Positions 7,176 to 15,083 of a stretch of 64,000 nucleotides of DNA are shown here, piece by piece; position 1 is the first letter of the stretch; every line of letters begins with the position of its first letter. This DNA comes from a bacterium. GTDB lineage: Bacteria; Vulcanimicrobiota; Vulcanimicrobiia; Vulcanimicrobiales; Vulcanimicrobiaceae. The notes beneath the pieces are model-generated. The model was not told where the DNA came from. It saw only the letters and a list, made by a program, of their open reading frames with translations, and searched no databases. The stretch is taken from NCBI GenBank assembly GCA_021832345.1, contig JAKBKY010000003.1:186001-250000 (forward strand), in the 5' to 3' direction. Both the position numbers and the translations under genes were made by a program.

Positions 7176-9910
7176 ACGCCCACTAACTCCGCCGCAACGT
7201 GTTCCTTCATGTAGGCCTCAATCACGTCGCCATCCTTGATATCCTGGAACTTCGCGACCTGCAGACCACACTCGTAGCCTTCAGCGACGTCCTTGACATC
7301 TTCCTTGAAGCGCCGCAAGCTCTCGAGTTCGCCGTCGAAGACGACGACCGAATCCCGCAAGACGCGCACCTTCGAATTACGCACGATCTTACCGCTGGTG
7401 ACGTAACAACCCACGATCGTGCCGACCTTGCTCGCCTTGAAGATTTGGCGAACCTCGGCGCGACCGAGCGTTACCTCACGCACGACCGGCGCGAGCATGC
7501 CGCGCATTGCCTTCTTGAGGTCGTCTTCAACTTCGTAGATCACCTGATAGAATCGCAGATCGACCCCTTCGTTTTCGGCCAAGCGTTTGACCGTTTCATC
7601 GGGGCGGATATTAAAACCGATGAGAACTGCGCTTGAGGCGCTTGCCAGGTTGACGTCGTTGGGAGAGATGGCCCCGACTCCGCCGTGAATGACGCGAATG
7701 TCCACGTCGTCGTTTGAGAGCGACTCCATCCTGGTGCGAAGGGCCTCTACCGATCCCTGACCATCCGCCTTGATGATGAGGTTGAGCGTCTTCTTACCGA
7801 CCGTCGGCATCGACATGAACGTTTCAAGCGAAACCTTCTGTGAGCCGGTGGCCGCGATGCGCACGTCACGACGCCGCGACTTGCGTTTATCGGCCGTTTC
7901 ACGAGCGACGCGCTCGTCGCTGACAACCATCAGGGTATCGCCGGCTGAGGGCACGTCTTGTAAACCCATCACTTCGACCGGTATCGAGGGCCCGGCTTTC
8001 TTGACTTGCTTGCCCTTGTCGTCGATCAGCGCACGCACTTTGCCGAACGTTCCACCGACGACGACGATATCGCCTACCCGCAGCGTACCGTTCTGCACCA
8101 ACACCGTGGCCACGGCACCGCGCCCGCGGTCGAGCGACGATTCAATCACGACACCGGCTGCGCGACGGTTTTTGTTCGCGCGAAGGTTTTGGATATCGGC
8201 TTCCAGGAGGACGGTCTCAAGGAGTTTCGCGATGCCGTCGCCGGTCTTTGCGGAGACGGGCACCATCTCAATGGTGCCGCCCCAGTCGACGGGTTGCAAC
8301 CCTTGCTCGATCAGTTGTTGCTTCACGCGATCGGGCTGTGCATCCGGCTTATCCATCTTGTTCATGGCTACGACGATCGGCATTTTGGCGGCTTTCGCAT
8401 GACTGATCGCTTCGCGCGTCTGCGGCATGACGCCGTCATCGGCCGCTACCACCAAGATCGCAACGTCGGCAACCTTCGCGCCTCGTGCTCGCATCGCGGT
8501 AAAGGCTTCGTGACCAGGCGTATCAATGAAGGTGATCTTGCGGTCGTTCTGCTCGACCGTGTAGGCACCGATCTTCTGCGTAATGCCGCCGGCTTCGCCA
8601 CCGGCGACGTTAGCGCTGCGAATCCGATCGAGTAAGGACGTCTTCCCATGATCGACGTGCCCAAGGACGGTCACGACCGGCGGGCGAGGCGCCAGCATCT
8701 CGGGCTTATCCTCTTCCTGCTCCACGGTGACTTCTTCGCCGGCTTCTTTGACGACCGCGTTGAAACCAAACTTCTTTGCGACGGCGATGGCCACGTCGCT
8801 TGGAATATTTTGATTGATCGTCGCCATGGTGCCCATCTTGATGAGTTCCGTGATGATGTCTTTGGCCGGCACGATCATGGACGTGGCCAACTCTTGCACG
8901 GTCAAGAGATCGGGAATCTCGATCGTCTCGAGGGCACGCGTTGCCGCAAGCGCCGATGGATCGCCCTTCTTCTTGCGTTGCCGATCCTTTTCGAGAAGAA
9001 GCTCCTTCTCGCGATCCTTCTTGGAACCGGATTTATCGTCGTGCATGCGTCCGCGATCACCCGGACGCCCCCCACCGCTGGACGGTGTGGGGGCGGTCGG
9101 TGATGCCGGAGCCGCGCCTGCGGGGCGAGCTGCGCCCGGACCAAGAGGACGGAACGGGCCGTTACCGACCGGACGGCGCACGATGGGGGCGGCCTGGCCG
9201 GACGGCGCAAGGGGGCCACGCCCACCCTGTCCCGGGAGCGCTTGACCCGGGCGCGGTGCCACGCCGGGGCGACCCGGCATCCCAACCTGCGGTCCGGGCG
9301 AAGCGGATGTCCCCGGCGGCGGCGGTACGAGCCGCCGGGTCGGAACGATCGAGGATTGGCCGGCTGGGACTGGACGCAAGCGAGGAATCGGCGATTCCGG
9401 AGCCGCCGGCGGTGGCGCCGCCACGACGGGCGGATGGCTCGCAGGCACCGCCGGCTCGGCCACTGTAGGCACGACGGGGGGCGGTGCAGACTCGGTTGCG
9501 GGGAGTTCAGGCGGCGACGCGACGACGCTCTGAGGTGCAGCGGGCGCTGCCGGCACTGCGCGCGAGGTCGAAGGGACCTTGCGCAAGCGCGGAATAGGTT
9601 CTTGCACCGGGACCGGGCGTGGCTCGGGCGCAACCTGCGGCACTGCGACGACCGGGACCGACGGTGCCGCCGCTTTGGTTTTTGCCGGAGCCGCCTTGGC
9701 GGCGCCCGGCTTGAGCAGCACACTACGGACGAGATCGGCAATCGACTCGGGCACCACGCTTAAATGGTTTTTTGCTTCAAAGACTCCATCGAGCCGCTCG
9801 TTAAAGAGCGCGATGAGTTCTTTTGAGGTGAGTCCCACCTCTTTCGCCAGTTCAAAAATCCGAACCTTACCCGTAGCCAACGTCAACCTTTCTTCCAGAC
9901 TCCCGAGCAT
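7172..9910 (-). CDS. infB: translation initiation factor IF-2
   Basis: 912 residues. IF2_N domain at the front (KVRIFELAKEVGLTSKELIALF), then about 230 residues of Pro/Ala-rich linker, then a basic helical stretch (KKDREKELLLEKDRQRKKKG). The GTPase domain has GHVDHGKTSLLD (about 416-427), DTPGHEAFTAMRARG, NKMDKPD and VSAKTGDG, followed by domains II-IV ending in C-terminal KFQDIKDGDVIEAY. It positions fMet-tRNA on the 30S subunit. The annotated ATG is 10 codons before a TTG at 9880 that has an AAGG element 7-8 bases upstream and gives the usual (M)ATGKVRIFEL start, so the TTG may be the true one. Confidence 0.96.
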   Translation of the reverse strand: MLGSLEERLTLATGKVRIFELAKEVGLTSKELIALFNERLDGVFEAKNHLSVVPESIADLVRSVLLKPGAAKAAPAKTKAAAPSVPVVAVPQVAPEPRPVPVQEPIPRLRKVPSTSRAVPAAPAAPQSVVASPPELPATESAPPPVVPTVAEPAVPASHPPVVAAPPPAAPESPIPRLRPVPAGQSSIVPTRRLVPPPPGTSASPGPQVGMPGRPGVAPRPGQALPGQGGRGPLAPSGQAAPIVRRPVGNGPFRPLGPGAARPAGAAPASPTAPTPSSGGGRPGDRGRMHDDKSGSKKDREKELLLEKDRQRKKKGDPSALAATRALETIEIPDLLTVQELATSMIVPAKDIITELIKMGTMATINQNIPSDVAIAVAKKFGFNAVVKEAGEEVTVEQEEDKPEMLAPRPPVVTVLGHVDHGKTSLLDRIRSANVAGGEAGGITQKIGAYTVEQNDRKITFIDTPGHEAFTAMRARGAKVADVAILVVAADDGVMPQTREAISHAKAAKMPIVVAMNKMDKPDAQPDRVKQQLIEQGLQPVDWGGTIEMVPVSAKTGDGIAKLLETVLLEADIQNLRANKNRRAAGVVIESSLDRGRGAVATVLVQNGTLRVGDIVVVGGTFGKVRALIDDKGKQVKKAGPSIPVEVMGLQDVPSAGDTLMVVSDERVARETADKRKSRRRDVRIAATGSQKVSLETFMSMPTVGKKTLNLIIKADGQGSVEALRTRMESLSNDDVDIRVIHGGVGAISPNDVNLASASSAVLIGFNIRPDETVKRLAENEGVDLRFYQVIYEVEDDLKKAMRGMLAPVVREVTLGRAEVRQIFKASKVGTIVGCYVTSGKIVRNSKVRVLRDSVVVFDGELESLRRFKEDVKDVAEGYECGLQVAKFQDIKDGDVIEAYMKEHVAAELVGV

Positions 9911-10003
9911 GCCCAGGGAGTCGATCCGCGCTATGTCATGGTCGTGCTCCGCCGCCGGAGTCGCACTTATGCATCGTCGTTCGTACGCATCGTGGGAACC
10001 TCG

Positions 10004-10243
10004 TTATAACCCTTCTTCGACGTTCGCGGCTGCAAGCCCCGGATACCGCTTGTTCTTTGCCGTCAATCGTAAACAGGCACCGGAGCAGACATAGACGCCA
10101 CGGCCGGCTCCTCGATGACCCCCGGGCGAATCGCGCCTCCACCCGGCCGGCAACCGTACGAAGCGAAGGAGCTCCGCCTGAGGACGGCGACACCGGCAGC
10201 CGACGCACTGCCGAACGGGGTCAGCCGCCGTCTTCGCCCCCAA
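10004..10243 (-). CDS. ylxR: YlxR family RNA-binding protein (RnpM)
   Basis: 79 residues between nusA and infB, the classic location. Signature: VRQCVGCRCRRPQAELLRFVR, then GRGVYVCSGACLRLTAKN. In Bacillus subtilis this protein (renamed RnpM) modulates RNase P; nucleoid-related roles have also been proposed. It overlaps the nusA 3' end by 23 bases. The 93 bases between it and infB hold no convincing gene; a YlxQ (L7Ae-like) gene often found here is absent. Confidence 0.92.
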   Translation of the reverse strand: MGAKTAADPVRQCVGCRCRRPQAELLRFVRLPAGWRRDSPGGHRGAGRGVYVCSGACLRLTAKNKRYPGLAAANVEEGL

Positions 10244-11438
10244 GGCGTTCCCGGCGAAACTCTTCGAGCCGCCGGATCAGTTCGGCGTCGACCGCAACCT
10301 CCGGCTCCTCACCGGGCGCCTCAACCGGCTCTGCCTGCGGCATCGCTGCGGCCGCGGCCCGTTCGGCCCGCTCGGCCAGATAGCGCTCGCGCGCCTGTTC
10401 GGCCTCGCTTTCCCCAGCGATGTCCAGCCTCCAGCCTGAGAGCCGCGCTGCTAGACGAACGTTCTGGCCTTCGCGCCCGATGGCAAGCGAGAGCTGGTAG
10501 TCCGGCACGATGACCAGCGCCGTGCCGTCGTCTTCGAAGAGTTCCACGCTCACGACCTTCGCCGGCGCGAGTGCGTTCATAATGAACGTCGCGATGTCGT
10601 CGTCATAGCGAATGATATCGATCTTTTCGCCGCGCAGGTTATCCGAAACGTTGGCGATGCGACTGGATTTAGGCCCAAGACAAGCGCCGATCGGATCGAC
10701 TTCAGCTCGCAGCGTCCCGACCGCCACCTTGGAGCGACTCCCCGGTTCGCGCGCGATCGCCATGATTTCGACGATCCCATCGGCGATCTCCGGAACCTCT
10801 TGCTCGAGCAGGCGCTGGACCAAACCCTCTGCCGCCCGCGAAAGCACGACCTGTGGCCCTTTGGGCGACTTGCGAACGTCCAACACGTAGGCCCGAACGA
10901 AATCGTTGATGCGATACATCTCGCCCGGCACTTGTTCGGAGTAGGGCAAGATCGCCTCATCTTTGCCTTCGAGCATGAGGAACATGTTGCGTTGCTCGTA
11001 GCGCTGGACGGTCCCGACGACGACATCATTCAAGCGACGAACGTATTTGTTGTAGACGGTATCGCGCTCGGCCTCGCGGATCCGCTGCACGATGACTTGT
11101 TTGGCCGTCTGCGCGGCGATACGCCCAAAGTCTTTGGGCGTCACTTCCTCATCGTAAAAATCGCCGGCCTGGTACGGTTCTCCGGCCTGTTGAACCGAGA
11201 TCTCAAGCTTCGGATCGGTTACTTCATCCACCACGATGCGACGATGGTAGACGGTATACTCGCCGGTCCGCCGATCGACGGTCGCGAGGGCATTCGCTTC
11301 GCTGCCGAAGTGGCGCTTGTAGGCAGTCAGCAACGCAGCTTCCAGCGCCTCAATCAGCATCTCGAACGGAATATTGCGTTCCTTGGAGATCGCCTGGAGG
11401 ACATCGATCAGTCGTTCTTCGGCCATTTGTTCAGGCAT
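10221..11438 (-). CDS. nusA: transcription termination/antitermination factor NusA
   Basis: 405 residues. N-terminal RNA-polymerase-binding domain (LIDVLQAISKERNIPFEMLIEALEAAL), S1 domain starting near VVGTVQRYEQRNMFLMLEG, KH1 with IGACLGPKSSRI and KH2 with SLAIGREGQNVRLAARLSGW. The E. coli-type C-terminal acidic repeats are absent; the tail is Ala/Glu-rich instead. I chose the ATG at 11438, which overlaps the rimP stop by 8 bases; an alternative ATG lies at 11426. It acts on paused and terminating RNA polymerase and on rRNA antitermination. Confidence 0.96.
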   Translation of the reverse strand: MPEQMAEERLIDVLQAISKERNIPFEMLIEALEAALLTAYKRHFGSEANALATVDRRTGEYTVYHRRIVVDEVTDPKLEISVQQAGEPYQAGDFYDEEVTPKDFGRIAAQTAKQVIVQRIREAERDTVYNKYVRRLNDVVVGTVQRYEQRNMFLMLEGKDEAILPYSEQVPGEMYRINDFVRAYVLDVRKSPKGPQVVLSRAAEGLVQRLLEQEVPEIADGIVEIMAIAREPGSRSKVAVGTLRAEVDPIGACLGPKSSRIANVSDNLRGEKIDIIRYDDDIATFIMNALAPAKVVSVELFEDDGTALVIVPDYQLSLAIGREGQNVRLAARLSGWRLDIAGESEAEQARERYLAERAERAAAAAMPQAEPVEAPGEEPEVAVDAELIRRLEEFRRERLGGEDGG

Positions 11439-11955
11439 GTTCTCTACGCTCTCGTTTATCGCGCACCAAATCGGCACGCGGGTCGTACTCTACGTTGGCA
11501 TGTTTGATCGTCGCGATCGGCAGCAGTAACTCTCCGCCGGCTACGGCCAGCACCACGTTGGTACCGCGAACGCCGACCAGGGTCCCCCTATGGGTCTTCG
11601 CTCCCTCGATGGCCAGGGTCGTGACGACCCGCGCGGCCTTACCGGCAAAGCGCTGGTAATCCTCGGGGCGAACGAGCGAACGCTCAAGACCGGCCGATTC
11701 CACCTCGAGGCTGTAGGACTGGTCCAACTCGGCGAGTTGGCCGTTGACGTGCGCCGCGATGCGCTCGCAGAGAGCGACGTCCACGCCTCCGATCCGATCG
11801 ATCGTCACCACGAGCCTGGCCCCGCCGCGGCGCACCTGCGCGCTGTGGCCGACCAGCTCGACCTGCGCAAAGGCTGGGTCATGCGCAAGCTGATCGAGAA
11901 CTCGCTCGAACGCGTGCAGCACGGCATCGCCTTCCTTCGGCCGGGATGTCTTCAC
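11431..11955 (-). CDS. rimP: ribosome maturation factor RimP
   Basis: 174 residues, needed for 30S assembly. Family landmarks: the VELVGHSAQVRRGGARLVVTIDR segment, then VDVALCERIAAHVNGQLAELD and YSLEVESAGLERSLVRPEDYQRFAGKAARVVT, followed by an Sm-like C-terminal barrel ending in ATIKHANVEYD. First gene of the large translation operon; promoter candidate at 12018-12046. Length is typical. Confidence 0.94.
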   Translation of the reverse strand: MKTSRPKEGDAVLHAFERVLDQLAHDPAFAQVELVGHSAQVRRGGARLVVTIDRIGGVDVALCERIAAHVNGQLAELDQSYSLEVESAGLERSLVRPEDYQRFAGKAARVVTTLAIEGAKTHRGTLVGVRGTNVVLAVAGGELLLPIATIKHANVEYDPRADLVRDKRERREHA

Positions 11956-12017
11956 GGTCCCCCTATAACAACGAAGCGCGGGACCAGCCCACGCTCGATA
12001 CGATTCATCCTGCAGCG

Positions 12018-12046
12018 AGGATACACCAACAAGCGAGTCCGCGCAA
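12018..12046 (-). promoter_or_regulatory. sigma70-type promoter of the rimP-nusA-infB operon
   Basis: Reading the minus strand: -35 TTGCGC (12046-12041), 17-bp spacer, -10 TATCCT (12023-12018). Start of transcription would fall about 55 bases before the rimP ATG. Direct repeats of TGTTGCGCG overlap the -35 region and could be an operator. Confidence 0.5.
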
Positions 12047-12082
12047 CATTTCGCGCAACAAAGGATGCGCTCACCTACAAGC

Positions 12083-12115
12083 GAGGGGCCGCCCCCTATG
12101 TGGAGACGGCCCCTC
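12083..12115 (-). terminator. strong GC-rich hairpin between the small basic gene and rimP
   Basis: GAGGGGCCG (12083-12091) pairs perfectly with CGGCCCCTC (12107-12115), 9 bp with a 15-base loop. It lies just after the stop of the small basic gene at 12123 and upstream of the rimP promoter. No U-tract follows on the minus strand, so it may be a Rho-assisted or transcript-protecting structure rather than a classic terminator. Confidence 0.5.
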
Positions 12116-12122
12116 TGCCTGG

Positions 12123-12326
12123 TTATTCTATGCTTATAACGTTTGCGACACGTCGCGCGGCCGGTTTACGTCCGGCAACCGTCGGCGCCGTCTGACGGCG
12201 CTTACTATTTGCGCGATCCGTCGCGGGCTTGCCAGCCCGGTGGAGTTTGCGGGTCCAACCGCCCTCCTTCTCTCGTCCGAGACGCTTACGTATCGTCTTG
12301 TCTTGTCTCGCGAACTCCGGAGACAC
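12123..12326 (-). CDS. small highly basic protein, unknown function
   Basis: A 67-residue frame starting with GTG, very rich in Arg/Lys (KTIRKRLGREKEGGW, then SKRRQTAPTVAGRKPAARR). Support for reality: a TAGAAT -10-like box lies 4 bases before the GTG, a strong hairpin follows the stop, and it fills an otherwise empty gap between rimP and the TonB-like gene. Composition suggests nucleic-acid or ribosome binding; no family is recognised. It could also be non-coding. Confidence 0.4.
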   Translation of the reverse strand: MSPEFARQDKTIRKRLGREKEGGWTRKLHRAGKPATDRANSKRRQTAPTVAGRKPAARRVANVISIE

Positions 12327-12375
12327 TTCTATTCTACCACCGAACGATGGAGATGCAACGGCCGGACGAGCGATT

Positions 12376-13563
12376 TCATGGATGGTGGTAGGGCACGAGT
12401 GCACGGGCGCTGCACGGGAAGCTCGCGTGCGCCTCGACCACCGCGTGCGGCAGGCGGCGCCCCCCTTGGGGGCTTGAAAAAATCAGGCTGCCGGGGCGCG
12501 GCACGCCGCCCGAGGATGACGGTGGCCCCGGCGCGCCGCCACGCGGCGGCGGACCGTAGACGTGGCGCATGGCCCAGCCGTGGCAGATCGTCAGCCCGCC
12601 GACCCTGCGAATGCCGGTGACCCACATGGTAGCGGTGCCCTCTTCGGTCGTCGGCGCTTCGGTAAAGATGTAGCGCGTACGCGCGAGGACCTCCGGCGGC
12701 GGCGTCGGGTTGAGGACGCCCCTTACCGCCTTATAGCCCGGCGTCAAGCGCAACTGCGTCGGATGCACCGCGTTGTGCGGCAAGAGCGAACGGAGCTTCG
12801 CATTGAGACCGGCGAACGGATTCTGCGACGCCGTGGAGGCTCGTGGGCGCGGTGTGGGAGATGGCGCAACGTTGACGGCGCGCGGTGCGGCGTGCGTCTG
12901 CCTCTGCGCCGACGGGGCGCGCCCCGGTGTTGCCCGCCCATGCGGTGCGACCGACGCCGCCGGGCGCGGTGCGGCTGCTGCCGCCGGCGCCGCCGTGGGC
13001 AGGCTCCGGACGGGCGCCGGCGTGAGCATAGGCATCGCCTTCGGCGCGGCAAGCGCCGGCCTGGGCGCGGGCGTTGGGCTGCTCATGAGCGGCGGCAGGG
13101 GAGAGATGGCGGGACTCGGCAGGCTCACGGGTGCTGCCGCGATCGCCGGTGCCGGGAGCGGCTTGATGACCGCCTGAGTCGGTCGCGGCTGCGGTTGTAC
13201 GCTGGCGGTCGGGATCGGGCGCGGATTGGGCGGCGCCGTGGGAGCAAAGCGCGCCAGGACGTGATGCGCGGGAGGCCGGCGCTGGAGCACGCGCGGCGGT
13301 ACCGGCGCATGGTGCACCGGCACCGGCTTCACGCGGTGCGCAACGACCGTCGCTGCGGTAGGAATCGGCCCCGGGAACGGGATGCTCGAGCGCGCCAGGG
13401 TGACGACCGTCGTCGGCGCAAGCCGTTCGGGAGCCCCCTCCTGCGCCGAGTTGAGCACAACCGAGAACAGCAAGAGCGCGGCCAGCGCATGGAGCGCAAG
13501 CGAGAGCGCGTAGCTTGCAGTCAAGCGCTCGCGATAGTGCCGGTCCTTCGGATCACGCGCCAT
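12376..13563 (-). CDS. TonB-like, proline/alanine-rich membrane-anchored envelope protein
   Basis: 395 residues. A short cytoplasmic N-terminus is followed by one transmembrane helix (about 18-40, ASYALSLALHALAALLLFSVV), then roughly 230 residues of low-complexity Pro/Ala/Arg sequence, then a small folded region (about 255-335). This is the architecture of TonB/TolA-type periplasm-spanning proteins, and SLALHALAALLLF resembles TonB N-termini. The standard TonB C-terminal domain is not obvious; instead there is a GTATMWVTGIRRVGGLTICHG segment. The last 60 residues are Pro/Gly-rich. Divergent from pyk. Function inferred from architecture only. Confidence 0.65.
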   Translation of the reverse strand: MARDPKDRHYRERLTASYALSLALHALAALLLFSVVLNSAQEGAPERLAPTTVVTLARSSIPFPGPIPTAATVVAHRVKPVPVHHAPVPPRVLQRRPPAHHVLARFAPTAPPNPRPIPTASVQPQPRPTQAVIKPLPAPAIAAAPVSLPSPAISPLPPLMSSPTPAPRPALAAPKAMPMLTPAPVRSLPTAAPAAAAAPRPAASVAPHGRATPGRAPSAQRQTHAAPRAVNVAPSPTPRPRASTASQNPFAGLNAKLRSLLPHNAVHPTQLRLTPGYKAVRGVLNPTPPPEVLARTRYIFTEAPTTEEGTATMWVTGIRRVGGLTICHGWAMRHVYGPPPRGGAPGPPSSSGGVPRPGSLIFSSPQGGRRLPHAVVEAHASFPCSARALVPYHHP

Positions 13564-13567
13564 CGCC

Positions 13568-13573
13568 TATACT
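13568..13573 (+). promoter_or_regulatory. -10 element TATACT upstream of pyk
   Basis: A near-consensus TATACT 57 bases before the pyk ATG, in the gap between the divergent TonB-like gene and pyk. No good -35 match is seen at the expected spacing. Confidence 0.35.
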
Positions 13574-13630
13574 GTGCGCGGCGGGGCGCGCAGGAGCCTG
13601 CCGGCATTCTCGCGCAAGGCCCTGGCCTCG

Positions 13631-15064
13631 ATGGAGACGATCCTACAGAAGCGCACCAAAATCGTCGCGACGGTTGGCCCCGCGTCGCGAGACCCCGCGA
13701 TCTTACGCTCCCTCTTCGTGCATGGCGCGAACGTCGTGCGTTTGAACTTTTCGCACGGGATGCTTGAAGAACACGCGCAAACGATCCGCGACGTCCGGCA
13801 GATCGGCAAAGAGCTCGGTCTCCATCTGGCGGTGCTCCAGGATCTTCCCGGTCCCAAGGTCCGCACCGGCGGCTTCATTCCGGGTCTTTCGTCCATACGC
13901 TTGGAGCGTGGGCAGCGCTTGGCGCTGACGACCGACGACGTGTTGGGCGATATCGACCGCGTCTCGGTCTCCTACAAAGACTTGCCCAAAGACGTTGAAG
14001 TCGACAAGCGCCTCTATCTGCAAGACGGCGAGATCGCCTTACGCATCGTCGAAAAGAATGAGCATGAGATCGTCACACGCGTTGAATTCGGCAACGATCT
14101 TCGGGCGCAGCAAGGCATCAACTACCCGGACGGATCGCTCAACATCGCCTCGCCGACCGAGCGCGATTTCGAGTTCCTTGAGTTCGGGCTCAAGCACGAC
14201 GTCGATTACGTCGCCGTTTCGTTTGTGCGATCGGCTCACGACGTAGCGCGCGTGAAAGCCTTTATCGCCGAGCGCGGCAAACGCACGCCGGTCCTAGCTA
14301 AGATCGAAAAACACGAAGCGCTCGAAGACATCGAGAGTATCATCGCGGTCGCCGACGGCATTATGGTCGCGCGCGGAGATCTCGGCATCGAGATACCACT
14401 CGAACGCGTTCCACTGATCCAGAAGGACTTGATTGCGCGCTGCAACCGTGCCAGCAAACCCGTCGTCACAGCAACCCAAATGCTCGAATCCATGATCGGA
14501 TCCGCGCGCCCGACGCGCGCCGAAACCACCGACGTGGCCAACGCCATTCTCGATGGGACCGACGCCGTGATGCTCTCAGGCGAAACCGCCCGTGGCGCAT
14601 ACCCCACCGAAGCCGTTCGTACGATGGCCGAGATCGCGCGTGAGATCGAACGCGCCTATCCCCATGCGGCGCTGCGCGATCGGCGCCTTGAAAACGTCGA
14701 ACCGAATGTGGCGACATCTATCGCTGAAGCCGCAACCCGCGCCAGCGACGAACTCAACCTAGAGTTCATCGTGACCGGGACAACGACCGGCAACACAGCG
14801 CACCACCTCGCCGCATTTCGTCCACGCGCCAACATCATTGCGCTCACGCCTGTTCCCGAAGTTGCCCGGCGACTCGCACTGCTTTGGGGCGTCGAAGCGC
14901 TCTTGATCGAGGGTTACGCTTCCATCGACGTGCTGCTCTATATCACCGAACAGCGCATGCTTCAAGCCGGGTTCGTCCACAGCGGAGACCGGGTGGCATT
15001 CACCACCGGAATGCCGGTCGGTTCGGGCGGCACGAATCTCTTAAAAATTCACCAGATTCCGTAG
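13631..15064 (+). CDS. pyk: pyruvate kinase
   Basis: 477 residues; converts phosphoenolpyruvate and ADP to pyruvate and ATP, the last step of glycolysis. Motifs: KRTKIVATVGPAS and VRLNFSHG at the N-terminus, DLPGPKVRTG, the active-site loop IMVARGDLGIEIP and the signature VTATQMLESMI followed by PTRAETTDVANAILDGTDAVMLSGETARG. The C-terminal allosteric domain is present (FIVTGTTTGNTAHHLAAFRP), with the GSGGTNLLKIHQI end typical of the family. The ATG at 13631 fits the conserved N-terminus; an in-frame GTG 57 bases upstream is unlikely. Convergent with recN. Confidence 0.97.
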   Translation: METILQKRTKIVATVGPASRDPAILRSLFVHGANVVRLNFSHGMLEEHAQTIRDVRQIGKELGLHLAVLQDLPGPKVRTGGFIPGLSSIRLERGQRLALTTDDVLGDIDRVSVSYKDLPKDVEVDKRLYLQDGEIALRIVEKNEHEIVTRVEFGNDLRAQQGINYPDGSLNIASPTERDFEFLEFGLKHDVDYVAVSFVRSAHDVARVKAFIAERGKRTPVLAKIEKHEALEDIESIIAVADGIMVARGDLGIEIPLERVPLIQKDLIARCNRASKPVVTATQMLESMIGSARPTRAETTDVANAILDGTDAVMLSGETARGAYPTEAVRTMAEIAREIERAYPHAALRDRRLENVEPNVATSIAEAATRASDELNLEFIVTGTTTGNTAHHLAAFRPRANIIALTPVPEVARRLALLWGVEALLIEGYASIDVLLYITEQRMLQAGFVHSGDRVAFTTGMPVGSGGTNLLKIHQIP

Positions 15065-15083
15065 CAAGCGTCGCCCGCGCGGG

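Noticed and set aside
12562-13767. Long plus-strand Arg-rich open frame opposite the TonB-like gene
   Set aside because: Composition is the reverse-strand shadow of a Pro/Ala-rich gene.
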